Source: Lithodes maja (taxonomy: Eukaryota > Arthropoda > Malacostraca > Decapoda > Lithodidae). Taken from it: a stretch of DNA of 64,000 nt. The translations under genes and the position numbers were made by a program. Below are positions 1 to 10,400 of the stretch, piece by piece; positions within the stretch are counted from its first letter, which is position 1, and the number at the start of each line of letters is the position of its first letter. The stretch lies in assembly GCA_037953745.1 (NCBI GenBank), contig JBAKBP010007428.1, positions 1 through 64,000 on the forward strand, written 5' to 3'. The notes below the pieces were generated by a model that had not been told where the DNA came from, ran no database searches, and saw only the letters and a program-made list of their open reading frames with translations.

Positions 1-852
1 ATAGAACTCTTAAATTCTGATCTAAATACTATTTCCAATTGGGGCAGAGAAAACCTTGTTAACTTTAATGCTTCCAAAACCCAATTTCTCCATCTATCTA
101 CCCGTCAGGATCTCCCAGCGGACTATCCCTTATTCTTCAACAATACAAAAATCAACCCTTCATCTTCTCTCAATATTCTTGGTGTCTCTTTTTCTTCTGC
201 TCTCATTTGGAAGGACCATATTACCAGTCTTGCTAAGGCAGCCTCCCAGAAGCTGGGTGTGCTCAACCGCCTTAGGGGGTTCTTTTCCCCTGCACAGCTT
301 CTTGCTCTGTACAGGGGCATAGTGCGCCCTTGTATTGAGTATTGTTCACATGTGTGGGGAGGTTCCTCTCACACCGCTCTCCTAGACAAAGTTGAAAGGA
401 AGGCCTTTCGTATCATTAACTCCCGTCCACTCACCAACTCTCTGCAATCTCTCTCTCTCCGCCGCAATGTTGCATCTCTCTCGCTATTCTATCGCTACTA
501 TAATAATCAGTGTTCCTCAGAGCTATCCCAGTGCATACCACCTCCTTTACGTAGGGCACGTGGTACCCGTCTTGCAACTCAATCCCACCCCTACTCTGTG
601 CAACTCTCCAACCCAAGAGTGAAACGTTACTCTCAAACTTTCTTCTACTCAACAGCTGAGCTCTGGAACTCTCTCCCAGAATCAGTCTTTCCCTCTTCCT
701 ATGACTTAAATTGCTTCAAACTCTGTGTGTCCAGGCATTTTGGCTCGAACGTCCCTTGATTTTGGCCCTGTCACTCTTTCAACTATGGGGGGGGCACTCG
801 CTATAGGCAGTTATGCCTTTTGCCTCCCTCAATCACATAGAAAAAAAAAAAA
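1..852 (+). mobile_element. 3' part of an APE-type non-LTR retrotransposon (LINE), cut by the window start
   Basis: Frame 1 is open from base 1 to the stop at 757-759. It encodes the C-terminal part of a LINE ORF2, just past the reverse transcriptase core (residues such as NWGRENLVNFNASKTQFLHL), through a conserved tail ending RHFGSNVP. A short 3' UTR with a G run follows, then an A tail at about 841-852. Bases 1-628 match 22369-22996 with about three substitutions, so both copies come from a recently active family. This copy keeps the 3' end that the other lacks. It lies just upstream of the last two IR-C exons, probably inside an IR-C intron. The family is probably in the Jockey/CR1 group, but I cannot fix the clade. 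Confidence 0.9.
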
Positions 853-1080
853 GGCGCCTGACTGACTATTATCAAGAGCAACTGGAGCCCGACCCCCTCT
901 CCCAACGATCGCGTTATCACTCATCTATTCACAAGTATTCTCCATTTATTTCTATTTATTACCACTTCTCTTGCCTGGTATACAGCATCTCTCTATCTTC
1001 CAACGCCTGTACTACACAATAACTCCATCTCAACGGAGGTCTTCCTACCCTTCTTCGCTTAGGCAATTCATTGTTTAAAG

Positions 1081-1242
1081 GGTGCGCCGTATGAGCGGAC
1101 CTTCACCGGCGTTATCAAGCGGTGTGTGCAGGTGGGCCTGATCACCAAGTGGCAGAAGGACGCTGTGGATTCCTTTCTGAAGGTGTGGCAGAAGGAGGAC
1201 AACCCGGAGGGGAAGCTGGTGAAGGGCACCGAAAGGAAGGAG
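1081..1242 (+). CDS. Penultimate coding exon of a third ionotropic receptor paralog (IR-C, partial)
   Basis: This open stretch reads GAPYERTFTGVIKRCVQVGL and continues ITKWQKDAVDSFLKVW. It aligns with exon 6 of IR-A and IR-B (GVPYKRTFDAIITQCVRAGL, IDKWLRDFHAI). It encodes the end of the S2 half of the ligand-binding domain, where IRs have a basic and aromatic helix before the last membrane segment. An AG acceptor ends at 1080 and a GT donor follows 1242. Length is 162 bp, phase 0 at both ends, like its 180-bp homologs. It is clearly more diverged than the A/B pair, so it comes from an older duplication. Earlier exons must lie left of the window, beyond the LINE. Confidence 0.85.
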
Positions 1243-1514
1243 GTGGGTAAGATAGGCCTATAATAAGTTAACAGGCTTGTACACTCGGATACCATAGTAT
1301 CTAGCCTACTCATACAAATTCGTAGACTTCCCCTATTTCTAATTAAGGAAGTATATCTCTGGACACGAATGTATTACTATAGTTATCCTGTTGCCTCCCA
1401 CAGACTAATTTTGAACTGGTTAATATCGTGCAACAATATACCAAGTAAATACAAAAACTGCATACACGGAAAAGGCAAAGCAATTCCTAAACATTTCATT
1501 TTCTTGCTTCCCAG

Positions 1515-1619
1515 GTTTCGTTTTCCCTAGACCACCTGCAGGGGCCTTTCTTCATGCTGCTGTTGGGCTACATAGGAGGGGTCCTACTCTTGGTGCTGGA
1601 GGTGCTCATGGGGAAATAA
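1515..1619 (+). CDS. Terminal coding exon of IR-C (last membrane segment, stop)
   Basis: After a pyrimidine-rich acceptor ending CCCAG at 1514, the frame reads VSFSLDHLQGPFFMLLLGYI, then about 13 more residues to a TAA stop. It matches the last exons of IR-A and IR-B (VVLSLDHLQGPFFLLLFGSG), which hold the fourth membrane segment (M4) of the ion channel. The conserved SLDHLQGPFF block makes assignment secure. The cytoplasmic tail is shorter, ending MGK. With the exon at 1081-1242 it shows the IR cluster extends left of the window. It cannot be judged from two exons whether IR-C is still functional. Confidence 0.85.
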   Translation, partial: VSFSLDHLQGPFFMLLLGYIGGVLLLVLEVLMGK

Positions 1620-1677
1620 TGTGCTGCTCCTCCTTCACAGAAAGACATTAATTGGTCTAGAAAATCCATTCAAATTA

Positions 1678-2040
1678 TTAAGGGGGGGTCACCGGCTTTT
1701 CTTTTTCTCTCTCTCTGGGTTGTATCCATTCGGCCCCATAAAGCCTACTGTTTTAAGATGTTTATCCCCATCCAGTTGTCGATTTATGCCTGGCGAGCGA
1801 TAGCGAGCCACCATATGTTGGATAATGTGTTAGATAGCTGGCTAAATTTGTACATTTTTCGATAGAAAAAATTTCTCCGGCAAAGCCGGATTTCTCCATA
1901 AAATGCTGGCTCGCTATCGCTCGCCGGGACAAAATCGACACCCGGACGGGGATAAATGTCTTAAAACAGTAGGCTGAATGGGGCCGAATGGCTACAACCA
2001 AGAAAGAGAAAAAAGCAGGTCCCCCCCCCCCCCCCCCCCT
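1678..2040. repeat. Foldback repeat, family F (TTAA side, GCCGG core)
   Basis: Two long arms are inverted copies of each other. The left runs through TTGTATCCATTCGGCCCCAT and GGCGAGCGATAGCGAGCC; the right carries the reverse complements. A short hairpin, CCGGCAAAGCCGG, lies near the centre. The left edge abuts TTAA (1678-1681); the right edge ends in a C run where TTAA is not seen. Best sister copy: 3151-3568. No coding capacity. Confidence 0.8.
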
Positions 2041-2311
2041 GGGCAACAAAGAAGTGTACTGAAAATATTTTATACATGGTTTTCCAAAATAGGTGTGTCA
2101 AACTTCAGGATATGATTATATATATATTATTCTAAGCTAAAGTGTAAACTGTTAAATATATATTGAAGGCTATACATACCGATCTCCTTAAAATCAAATA
2201 TGGCAATGTGACAACAAGGTCATAATGGCCCCGAAAAGGTCATAATGGCCCCGAAAAGGTTAAAATAAAAGCCCACCTAAAAAATGTAGCCATAAAGTGA
2301 GGGCCAGACTT

Positions 2312-2313
<2 letters not shown>

Positions 2314-2386
<73 letters not shown>

Positions 2387-2387
2387 C
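2314..2387. repeat. (AT)n microsatellite
   Basis: Nearly pure AT dinucleotide run, interrupted once by ATAAAC. Confidence 0.95.
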
Positions 2388-2699
2388 ATAAACAAGTAAG
2401 CAAAACGCCATGCAATCATAATAAGTTAAAGAGGCCAGCCTCTCTCAAATCTGACCTATCATTTGGAAACTCTTTCTGTTCTTAGGAAACTGCATTATTA
2501 AACCACTCATATATATTTATACCTCGTCAATAGCATGCTATCAAAGAAGTAGTAAGATATTGTCATACTTCATGCAGACGTTTTCCTATTGAGTTCATGA
2601 TTAGTGTGCTATGAAACTGAAATCGAATCAAGTCAACCTTTGAATAGCGATTGTACAGATAAGTTATTATGGGAACTAATCCTTCCGAACGACAAATTT

Positions 2700-2935
2700 A
2701 TGTGGTGTGCAATCGCGCTAATAAGTGATATCTCGGCACCAAGTATGTTTTGATCAATAATTGGTATCAGCAATATCTAATCTTCATTGTTTTCATATAG
2801 AGTGATATATACCAACATGTTCCTACACTTACCCACCCTATTCAACATCTGAGAGACATTAATACACCACAGAGCAAGCCAAGCGTAATGGCAGCTGGGA
2901 CATAACTTATTAGCGCGACTGTACAAGTGTACATA
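2700..2935. repeat. MITE-like repeat, family D
   Basis: Ends are inverted copies around the core CGCGCTAATAAGT (near 2711) and ACTTATTAGCGCG (near 2907). The interior, with GGCACCAAGTA and CCCACCCTATTCAACATCTGA, reappears in reverse orientation at 19039-19245. A non-autonomous DNA transposon is the simplest reading. Target duplication is not clear. Confidence 0.55.
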
Positions 2936-3150
2936 CATACATAAATTTAATGACCGAGTGCTCCGGACTCAATAGCTAATGGTGGCGTTCCAGGCAGCCC
3001 TATTCAGAGCTGCATCACTTGTCAGGTTCTTTTATTCATGATTTTGGGCCGGACCGAGAAGCACTAATCAAACGGGATAATACCTGCTTTATTGAGTTTA
3101 TTGTAAAACAAAGTCTAACCTCCTGAGCAACTGTCTGATTTCCTATCCTA

Positions 3151-3568
3151 TTAAGGGAGCCTACCTAGCTTTTTTTTTATCTTTCTCTCCCTCTCTCTTT
3201 GGCTTGTAGTCATTCGGCCCCATTCGCCTACTGTTTTAAGACGTTTATCCCCATCCAGGTGTCAATATTGTTGTGGCGAGCGGTAGCGAGCCAGCATATA
3301 TATATATACTGTTTTGACAGCAAGCAAAATTTGTAAATTTTTCAATAGAACAATTTCTCCGGCGAAGCCGGATTTCTCCATACAATGCTGGCTCGCTATT
3401 GCTCGCCAGGAAGAAATCGACACCTGGATGGGGATAAGCTTCTTAAAATAGTTGGCTGAATGGGGCCGAATGGATACAAACCAAAGGGAGAGGGAGAGAA
3501 CGAGAAAAAGAGAGGGAGAAAAAGAGAGAGGGAGAGAAAGAGAAAAAAAGCGAGGTGGGCTCCCTTAA
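3151..3568. repeat. Foldback MITE, family F, best preserved copy with TTAA at both ends
   Basis: A 418-bp near-palindrome starting TTAAGGGAGCC and ending GGCTCCCTTAA. Each arm of roughly 150 bp carries a pyrimidine- or purine-rich tract, CATTCGGCCCCATT, GACGTTTATCCCCATCC and GGCGAGCGGTAGCGAGCC or their complements. The centre has CCGGCGAAGCCGG. The TTAA ends fit a piggyBac-type target, but the palindromic body is unlike an ordinary piggyBac MITE, so the transposase that moved it is uncertain. Confidence 0.85.
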
Positions 3569-3679
3569 GTATAATTATGTATGTTGTCAATATAATATAC
3601 TACAATTATTATTATTAGTTTTACTTTACAGCAGAGTAATAACCCAAGCTATTGATATTATGGAAGCAGGACAAAACTG

Positions 3680-4135
3680 TTAACCCTTTGAGTACCAGCG
3701 ACGTGTGTTGTATCTTATTGAGTACCAGCGACGTGTGTTGTATCTTATTGAGTACCAGCGACGTGTGTTGTATCTTATTGAGTACCAGCGACGTGTGTTG
3801 TATCTTATTGAGTACCAGCGACGTGTGTTGTATCTTATTGAGTACCAGCGACGTGTGTTGTATCTTATTGAGTACCAGCGACGTGTGTTGTATCTTATTG
3901 AGTACCAGCGACGTGTGTTGTATCTTATTGAGTACCAGCGACGTGTGTTGTATCTTATTCTAGCTCTACTTAGACGACATTATGCAGCTTAGGAAGGATC
4001 TGTGGTAGTTAAAAAGGTTGGTTGGGATAGTTTGAGGCCTTATTATTGCTACAGGTGCTTTCTAAGCTGAATAAAATCGTATAATAGTTGCCAGAATATG
4101 ATTAAGAAGGACGTCACCGGTACTGTATGGGTTAA
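3680..4135. mobile_element. TTAA-flanked MITE, family A (piggyBac-like), with an expanded left arm
   Basis: Bounded by TTAA at 3680-3683 and 4132-4135. The right arm reads inward as the complement of GTACCGGTGACGT, then TATTCTGGCAACTATTATACG. The left arm has TTTGAGTACCAGCGACGTG, then after the repeat block TAGCTCTACTTAGACGAC. Arms of the same design bound 29942-30618, and a partial copy lies at 19250-19447. TTAA duplications with CCC-starting ends are known for piggyBac; assignment here rests on those marks only. Confidence 0.7.
3690..3959 (+). repeat. Perfect minisatellite, nine copies of 30 bp
   Basis: Exactly nine identical 30-bp units starting GAGTACCAGCGACGTGTGTT, 270 bp in all, inside the left inverted repeat of the family A MITE. 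The block is open in two frames, but that only reflects a period divisible by three and is not a gene. No differences between units were seen, so expansion or homogenisation is recent. Confidence 0.97.
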
Positions 4136-4466
4136 GAGTCACTTTTCACAATTGGATACAACAGAGCACATAAGGTGATCGTTTATCTATCTATCTATCT
4201 ATCTGGACGTCATTATCAAACAACAGGCTGATAAGTTGTTTTTGATCATATGGATTTTAGATTAACCCTCTCAGTTTCTTATGACGCATTATATTTCTTA
4301 TTTCGGGTTACTATTAAACGATTTTATCCAGATTAGAATTATACATGGAAGTCAGAGGGGTGATTGAGGCCGTATTTACCCTTATAACTACCACAAATCA
4401 TTCCTAAACTGTTTAAAATAGACTAATGATAGCCAAAATAAACTGCTAAAACTCGTCATAATCCTC

Positions 4467-4520
<54 letters not shown>

Positions 4521-4549
4521 TATATGTACAGTATATACAGTATATTGAT

Positions 4550-4746
4550 TAATTATTTTATTAGTTTTTCTTTCTAGACTTCCATTAAGCTTAAAAAAAA
4601 CATCTCCGAGATTCCCCTTCTAGATACATTTGTACATTTAATGGTAGAAAAATATTCTGGCCGAAGGCATTTTTCTCCTAAATTACAGGCTCACTGTCGC
4701 TTGCTAGAAAAAATCGACACCTAAAGGGAACCAAAGCTCTAAATAC
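4550..4746. repeat. Left half of a family F foldback split by the LTR element
   Basis: Carries family F landmarks: TTCTAGATACATTTGTACAT, GGCCGAAGGC, GGCTCACTGTCGCTTGC and ATCGACACCTAAA. It stops where the LTR begins at 4747 and resumes at 12761 after the 5-bp repeat AATAC. The LTR element is therefore younger than this foldback. Confidence 0.75.
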
Positions 4747-6553
4747 TGTTACGACTGAGGTTCAAATATATCAGGGCTCTTATTCATTGGACTAGTAATG
4801 GCATAAATGCTACAACGGAAAGCGCTAGATCCAACCTCTGATGTATATTCCCAGTGAACAAAGAACACAAATACTCTCCAGAGTTCTATATGCAATAATA
4901 GGTTGTCAAACTCTCAATAAATGTGCGTCTACTCTAGGCTTAATGTTATGTGAAAACAGCCTATTACTACCTATAACCGAAGGTTCTTGGTTATGGTATG
5001 CAAAGTAAGGTGGTAAGAGAAGTTACAGCTTACGTTACTTTAATCAATAAATGTCAGGCACTCCTGCATGAAAGAAAGTGCACTAAAGTCCTTCAACACC
5101 AACAAGGAATCTTCTTTAAATGTTAGATGCTATCAAGATACTCGAATCGGAAATGGAACCCAAAAAGGCAGGCAGCGGAACAATGCTCGGGCAGGCTATG
5201 CACACAAAAAGGCAGGAGATATAATGCAGTCGGAGCCAAGAATATACTAAACGCCACAACAATAATAATAATCGCCACGACAATGCAGTATTCCTATCAA
5301 CAAAAAGAGCCTAAGTCGTTTGTGTCTCAATACATCAAACTAGGCTGCGAAATGTTGGTGTAATCATAAACGGGTATGCATAAAAAGAGTAATTGGTTTA
5401 ATATACTTAATGTCTACTGTGACTGATAAAGTCTAGCTAGAGTCAATGATACGAGATACTGGTGCGCATGCCATGCCGCATAGCCTAGTGCATATCTCAA
5501 GTCTGTGCGTCAAATATTACGTTATAATGAAGGGTAGCTCTCTTGAGAAACCTTAATACCGAAGTATTAAGCGTTCTCCTGGCGTACCTCAAAGACAAAC
5601 AACGAGCTTAGAACAGTGCAGAATGGTATAGGCAAAAAGCCCTCATTCGTGCATGCTCTACTCTCAATGGCACACAGACTAGAATTTACCCAATCAACTC
5701 CAGTTCTCAGGTATGTCATGCAGCTTTTAACTAAAGCCAACACCCATCGGAAACAATACCTTATAGTATCAGACTCCTAGTCTAGCATTATCTAATCCAG
5801 CAGAACACTAATAATTATAGGAAGCAGTACTGAACAATATGAATGCCAACCAATGCTTCGTGATCAACTTATCTTAACAACTAACATACATGGGTTATAT
5901 CAGACCTTAACGCATAATACAACTGGCCAGCATGAAGCTGATTATGCAGAGTTAACCAAAGGGGGTATAATATTAATAAAAGGTGGTGAAAGATATGGAA
6001 AATGAGAGAGATAGGCAGAGGAAAAGGTTCTCAGGTGCGGAGAGGGGAACAGATATCAAAGGGATAAGAGGGATGCGTTCTAGAAACCAGATCCGAGGGA
6101 GAAAGTGGCGAGAGGGCTGTATATATACTAGCACTAGCTCGAGCCGCGTGGGAAAAAAGCGGTAACAAGTCCTTCAGCCAATACTAAAGAAGCCAGCCAA
6201 ACATGACGTCACAAAGCATGGTAAAAAAAACTCCCTCAACGAATCCCCACGTGGCCAGCCAGCTATGACGTCATCGAGTATAGCAAAACACTACGCGCCT
6301 CCTCTCACTCTGTTCTACTCTCTCAATTCCTATCATTACTACTTAATGATAAAACATATACTTTGCAATTAAATATATAAAGCCTTGACATGGGCGAAAA
6401 CAAAGAGCCTTTCTGGACTGCCCATGACACGAGCTTTCATATGAAATAAAGCACACAATAATACATCAACTGTAGCCACATCCACTGCCCTGGCGATCCT
6501 AGCGAGTCACTGTAGGACAAGCCATGTGGTTCTAACGGAGTGGTTAACGTCAC
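4747..6553 (-). repeat. 3' LTR of element 1
   Basis: Starts on the + strand at TGTTACGACTGAGG and ends at GGTTAACGTCAC next to a C run, which on the element strand is a G-rich polypurine tract just upstream of the 3' LTR. It has short insertions relative to the 5' LTR near 5134 and 6132 and a shorter CT repeat near 6320. The several 60-90 aa open frames inside are chance. Confidence 0.93.
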
Positions 6554-7027
6554 CCCCCCCCCCCAAGATTTTTCTCAGAGGCCCAAAGCTCAAAAAAATC
6601 TGATGGTTAGAACCCATGCTATATCTCTACTTCCCATCACCCAGCGGCAGTAAAATATCTGGCACAGTTCTTCAACAAAATATTTTACAAAATTATAACC
6701 CTCCCCAACACAATAGGTTAAATCATATGTAGTTATGCTCCTCAAGAGCGAGCTTCTCTAGCCCAGCAATCTGAGAGGAGTGCAACTCAGAATTACTGCT
6801 ATAACATACTGAAAAATTCAACTATCAAAGAAAGAGTTTTTATTTGATTTTTAGTTTTTAATTTGTTTATTTCGGCTGCACTATAGGAGCAAGCCTAGTT
6901 TTTTCTTCTATACCAAATGCTCAACTCCTGCTTTACGACCCAATACGCTGGGCTACAACCGCGAGCCAACAAGCACCAAGCGCAAAATACTATTCAAACT
7001 AAAGCAGGAGGCTACCCGTGTGTCAAT
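6554..7027 (-). other. Element 1 segment between RNase H and the 3' LTR
   Basis: Non-coding in element sense after the stop that follows RNase H. It ends against the LTR with the polypurine tract (C run on the + strand at about 6553-6564). No further domain is visible. Confidence 0.6.
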
Positions 7028-7417
7028 CTACCCAGGATTATATACTCTTGAAAGACAATCTGCAACCACGTTGTCACAACCGGCAATATGGCGTATGTCC
7101 AGGTTATATACCAATAACCTTAGTGACCACATGGTCAGCCTCATATTCCGATTGTGAAACTGGTCCAAGTACTTGAGAGGGTGATGATCTGTGTAAACTA
7201 CAACGACCGGACCATAGGCTGGAACATAGACCTCGAAATGCCCCGGTGCAAGCGCAACTGCCAGCAGCTCCTTCTCGACAACAGAGCAGCTCCCCTGGGC
7301 TGAATTGAACTTCTCCGAGCAGAAACTAACAGGATGCTCCAGCCCATCATCGTCCTTTTTCATAAGGACGGCACCAGCCCCCACACCACTAGCATCCGTT
7401 GCTAGTTGGAAAGGTAG
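7028..7417 (-). pseudogene. RNase H part of the element 1 polyprotein, frameshifted
   Basis: Encodes a Ty3/gypsy-type RNase H. In order: a start-side block FQLATDASGVGAGAVL with the first catalytic Asp, then EHPVSFCSEKFNSAQGSCSV, VEKELLAVALAPGHFEVYV, VVVYTDHHPLKYLDQF and a final DNVVADCLSRV. These match the usual DASxxGxGAVL, EKELLAV, TDHxPL and NxxADxLSR motifs. The reading frame is offset by one relative to the upstream ORF: the frame just after residues HPILRL meets a stop at about 7419, while RNase H continues in the neighbouring frame. It was therefore once one polyprotein and a small indel broke it. A conventional ATG start lies at 7384, but that Met is probably internal. Confidence 0.85.
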
Positions 7418-7418
7418 G

Positions 7419-10400
7419 CTAAAGTCTGAGGATCGGGTGAGTGCACAACAGGTGTTTTACTACTCCAAACGCCTTCTCACACTCAGGCACCCATTTGACT
7501 TTCTTATCCTTCCAGTTATCCTCCACCTGAGCTTGACTGTCCCGTTCTCCTTCTCCACCTTGACTGCTAAACGTCATCACAGGCACAGTGAGAGGCTCAG
7601 GGGGGTGCCTCACATACTCCTTCCTGAGATTAACGTGACATAACTGATTGCGCTTACGTCTGTCTGGAGCGGCCACCAAGCAATCCAGGTCCGATAGCCT
7701 CTCAACCACCCTATAAGGACCAGAGTACTTCGCGGATAAGGGATGACCTACAAGGGGCAGTAGAATCAACACCTCCTGACCCACGTGAAACTCCCTGAGT
7801 TTAACCTTGAGGTCGTACCTGTCCTTCATGAGGGCGTGAGAGCTAGTCAAATTACGGCCAGCCAACTCCAGACTGCGCAACATCCGTTCTCGATTGTCGA
7901 GGACATACTTGAGCATAGAACAAGGTTTTTCTGCGCCCTCCCATATTTCTTCGACCATATGGAGAGGCCCCCTGACAAGGTGTCCAAAGACGAGCTCATT
8001 AGGGCTGAATCCCAAACTTTCCCCAGGTACCTCCCGTGCAGCAAATAAAACATATGGCAGGCCAAGATCCCAACCTTTCCCACTCTCAAAGCAACAACAA
8101 CGAAGCATAGATTTTAAGGTTGAGTGCCATCGCTCTAACACACCCTGGCTCTCCGGATGATACGCAGATGACACAACCGTAACAATCCCATGCTGCGGCA
8201 TTGCTCGAACAAAGAGGCTAGAAGTGAAGTGGGATCCTTGGTCTGACTGAATCCCCTGCGGGTAACCATACCGGGAAAAATACACTAGCAAGCTTCGGAC
8301 CACCGTCTTCGCTGACCCATTTCTCATAGGGTACGCGTCAGGATACCTTGTTGCTACATCTCCCGACTGTGCATCACTGTCCTCCTCCAACTCGACAGCA
8401 CCGGTACCACATTCAAGAACCTCCGGGTCTTCTAATTGCAATTTACGAATGTCCAAAGGAGCAAGCTTATCTAAGTGTTTGCGAAACAACTCATGCCCCC
8501 TTCCTACACTGAATTTAGCCTCCCGTTGCTCTCTCTCTGTGTATCGTTGCTGTCTCTTCGTCTTTTTAAGCCCATCCTCTGCCTTCTCAGTAACAGTTAA
8601 TGGGTCTTCTCCAGACTCGAAATTTGGTCCTAATAATGAGTCCCCGAGAAGGTCCGTTGATACTAAACTCTCAACCGCATCAACTTTCAACCCCTTCTCG
8701 GTACCCTTCCTCCGCTGGTCTAAAGACTGTTGACCAGAATGTGACTCCCTGGATGCAAGAGATCTGGTGGCAACACACGCCATAGGTTTCACCGGACACT
8801 TCTCAACCCACTCCTGCTCCTCCCTACTCACGTCGGCCGGCTTCTCGGCAACGACTAAGGGTGGAGCCTCAGAAGTAGGCCCCGCAAAGTCGTTGCCGAG
8901 AAGGAGGTCGACGCCCCCAACAGGTAACTTCTCCACAATTCCTACATCCAGGTCATGAGTCACACCATCAACTTCCATCTTCATTCTTACAAGCGGGTAT
9001 GACCTTGTTGCATTAACTCCCTGAACCACAACCACCCACGCCGTATTTACAGGTTTACCAGTTAAATTTCTCAACAATGTTTGCGATGCCCCAGTGTCAC
9101 GCAAAATTCTCACCTCATGTCTTCTACCCCCCCACTCCACACAACCGAGTCCCCTGTGGTCACTAAAGGCATCACGGACAGGGAATAAGCCTTCCGGATC
9201 CTTCTGCACTGGCAGTGTATTTACCTCGGAGGAATTGCCTCTAACAAACTCCGATGTCCTCTTGAACACTCCAATGCCGTGAGCAAAAGACACGGCTGCC
9301 GGAGGAGGTCGACTCGGGCACTCATTTGCCTTATGACCCTCCTGGTGGCACTTAAAACACATAAATTTCGGTTTCGGCTTATACTGTGATGTAAAAAGCC
9401 CCTGACTCTTCTCATACGGCGTGGTGTTAGGTTTGGATTCAGTTTTAGTTACATTGCTCTTTTGTTTAAATGTGTCATTGCTACGGGGAGGGGGAGGATA
9501 ACGGTCCCTAGCACTTGCATCGTACTTCTGTGAGGACCCGCAACCCCGAATCAACGACAGCCGTCGATCAGCCATTTCTGCTGCTTCGAATAGAGTTCTT
9601 GGGTTTTTCTCCTTTAAGTTCAAAGTTAGATCACCGCCCGTGCTCTTAAAGAACTGCTCCAACATCATTAACTGCTTAATTCCATCAAATGTTGTTACCT
9701 TCTCAGATCGGAGCCAGTTCCCCATAGCATCGGACAAGTCCCGGGCGTGTTCCAAAAAGGTGCTATCTCTTCCCTTGGTTACACCCCGGAACTTCAAACG
9801 GTACGTTTCTGGTTGCAGTTCGTAAGCCCTCAGGACAGCCTCCTTGAGATCCTCATACACAATACATGACTCCAAAGGTAACGCATTGTAGGCTTTAAGA
9901 CCCTTGCCTATTAATCTAGAGGATACAAGTGCTGCCCATTTATTCTCTGGCCACTGGTGTTCCTGGCACTTCTCAAAGCGTGCGAAAAATTCTGTTACAC
10001 CACTCTTATCAAACACCGAAACCAGTTTCAATAAGTGCGAGAGAGATTGATCATGAGCACGGTTACCAGCCCCAAGTCGCTGTCCCGTTGTCTCTACTCG
10101 CGACTTCTCTACGTCCCTGTCGGCACAGTACTTAGTCGACTCAGCTTGGATTTTTGCTAGCTCTATTTGCTGGTGACTTTTTCTCTCTTCTATCTTGGCT
10201 AATTCTATTTGCTGCTGATGCTGAAGCTGAAGCTCACATGCCCTTTGTTGCTGCTGAATCTTAGCTAATTCGAGCTGATACAATAATTCTGGAGTTAACC
10301 CTTGAAGAGGTGAAGGTGCTACAATGTTTGAAATTACCGGTGGTCCCCCCAGGGGCAACCCACCCTGCCAGTCACCACCCAACTGTGGAAGCGTACCCGG

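Larger units (their letters stand above)
2041..3150. other. Non-coding intergenic or intronic stretch with small repeats
   Basis: No exon-like frame is visible. It holds a 20-bp direct duplication of GGTCATAATGGCCCCGAAAA at about 2217-2258, a long AT microsatellite near 2314-2387 and a diverged MITE (family D) near 2700-2935. The rest is AT-rich unique-looking sequence. Confidence 0.6.

Noticed and set aside
3690..3959. CRISPR array
   Set aside because: Direct repeats are contiguous with no spacers, lie in a eukaryotic MITE arm and have no cas genes nearby.
3652..3992. Repetitive 95-103 aa proteins from the 30-bp repeats
   Set aside because: Open only because the period is a multiple of three; two frames are open at once and no splice or start context supports a gene.
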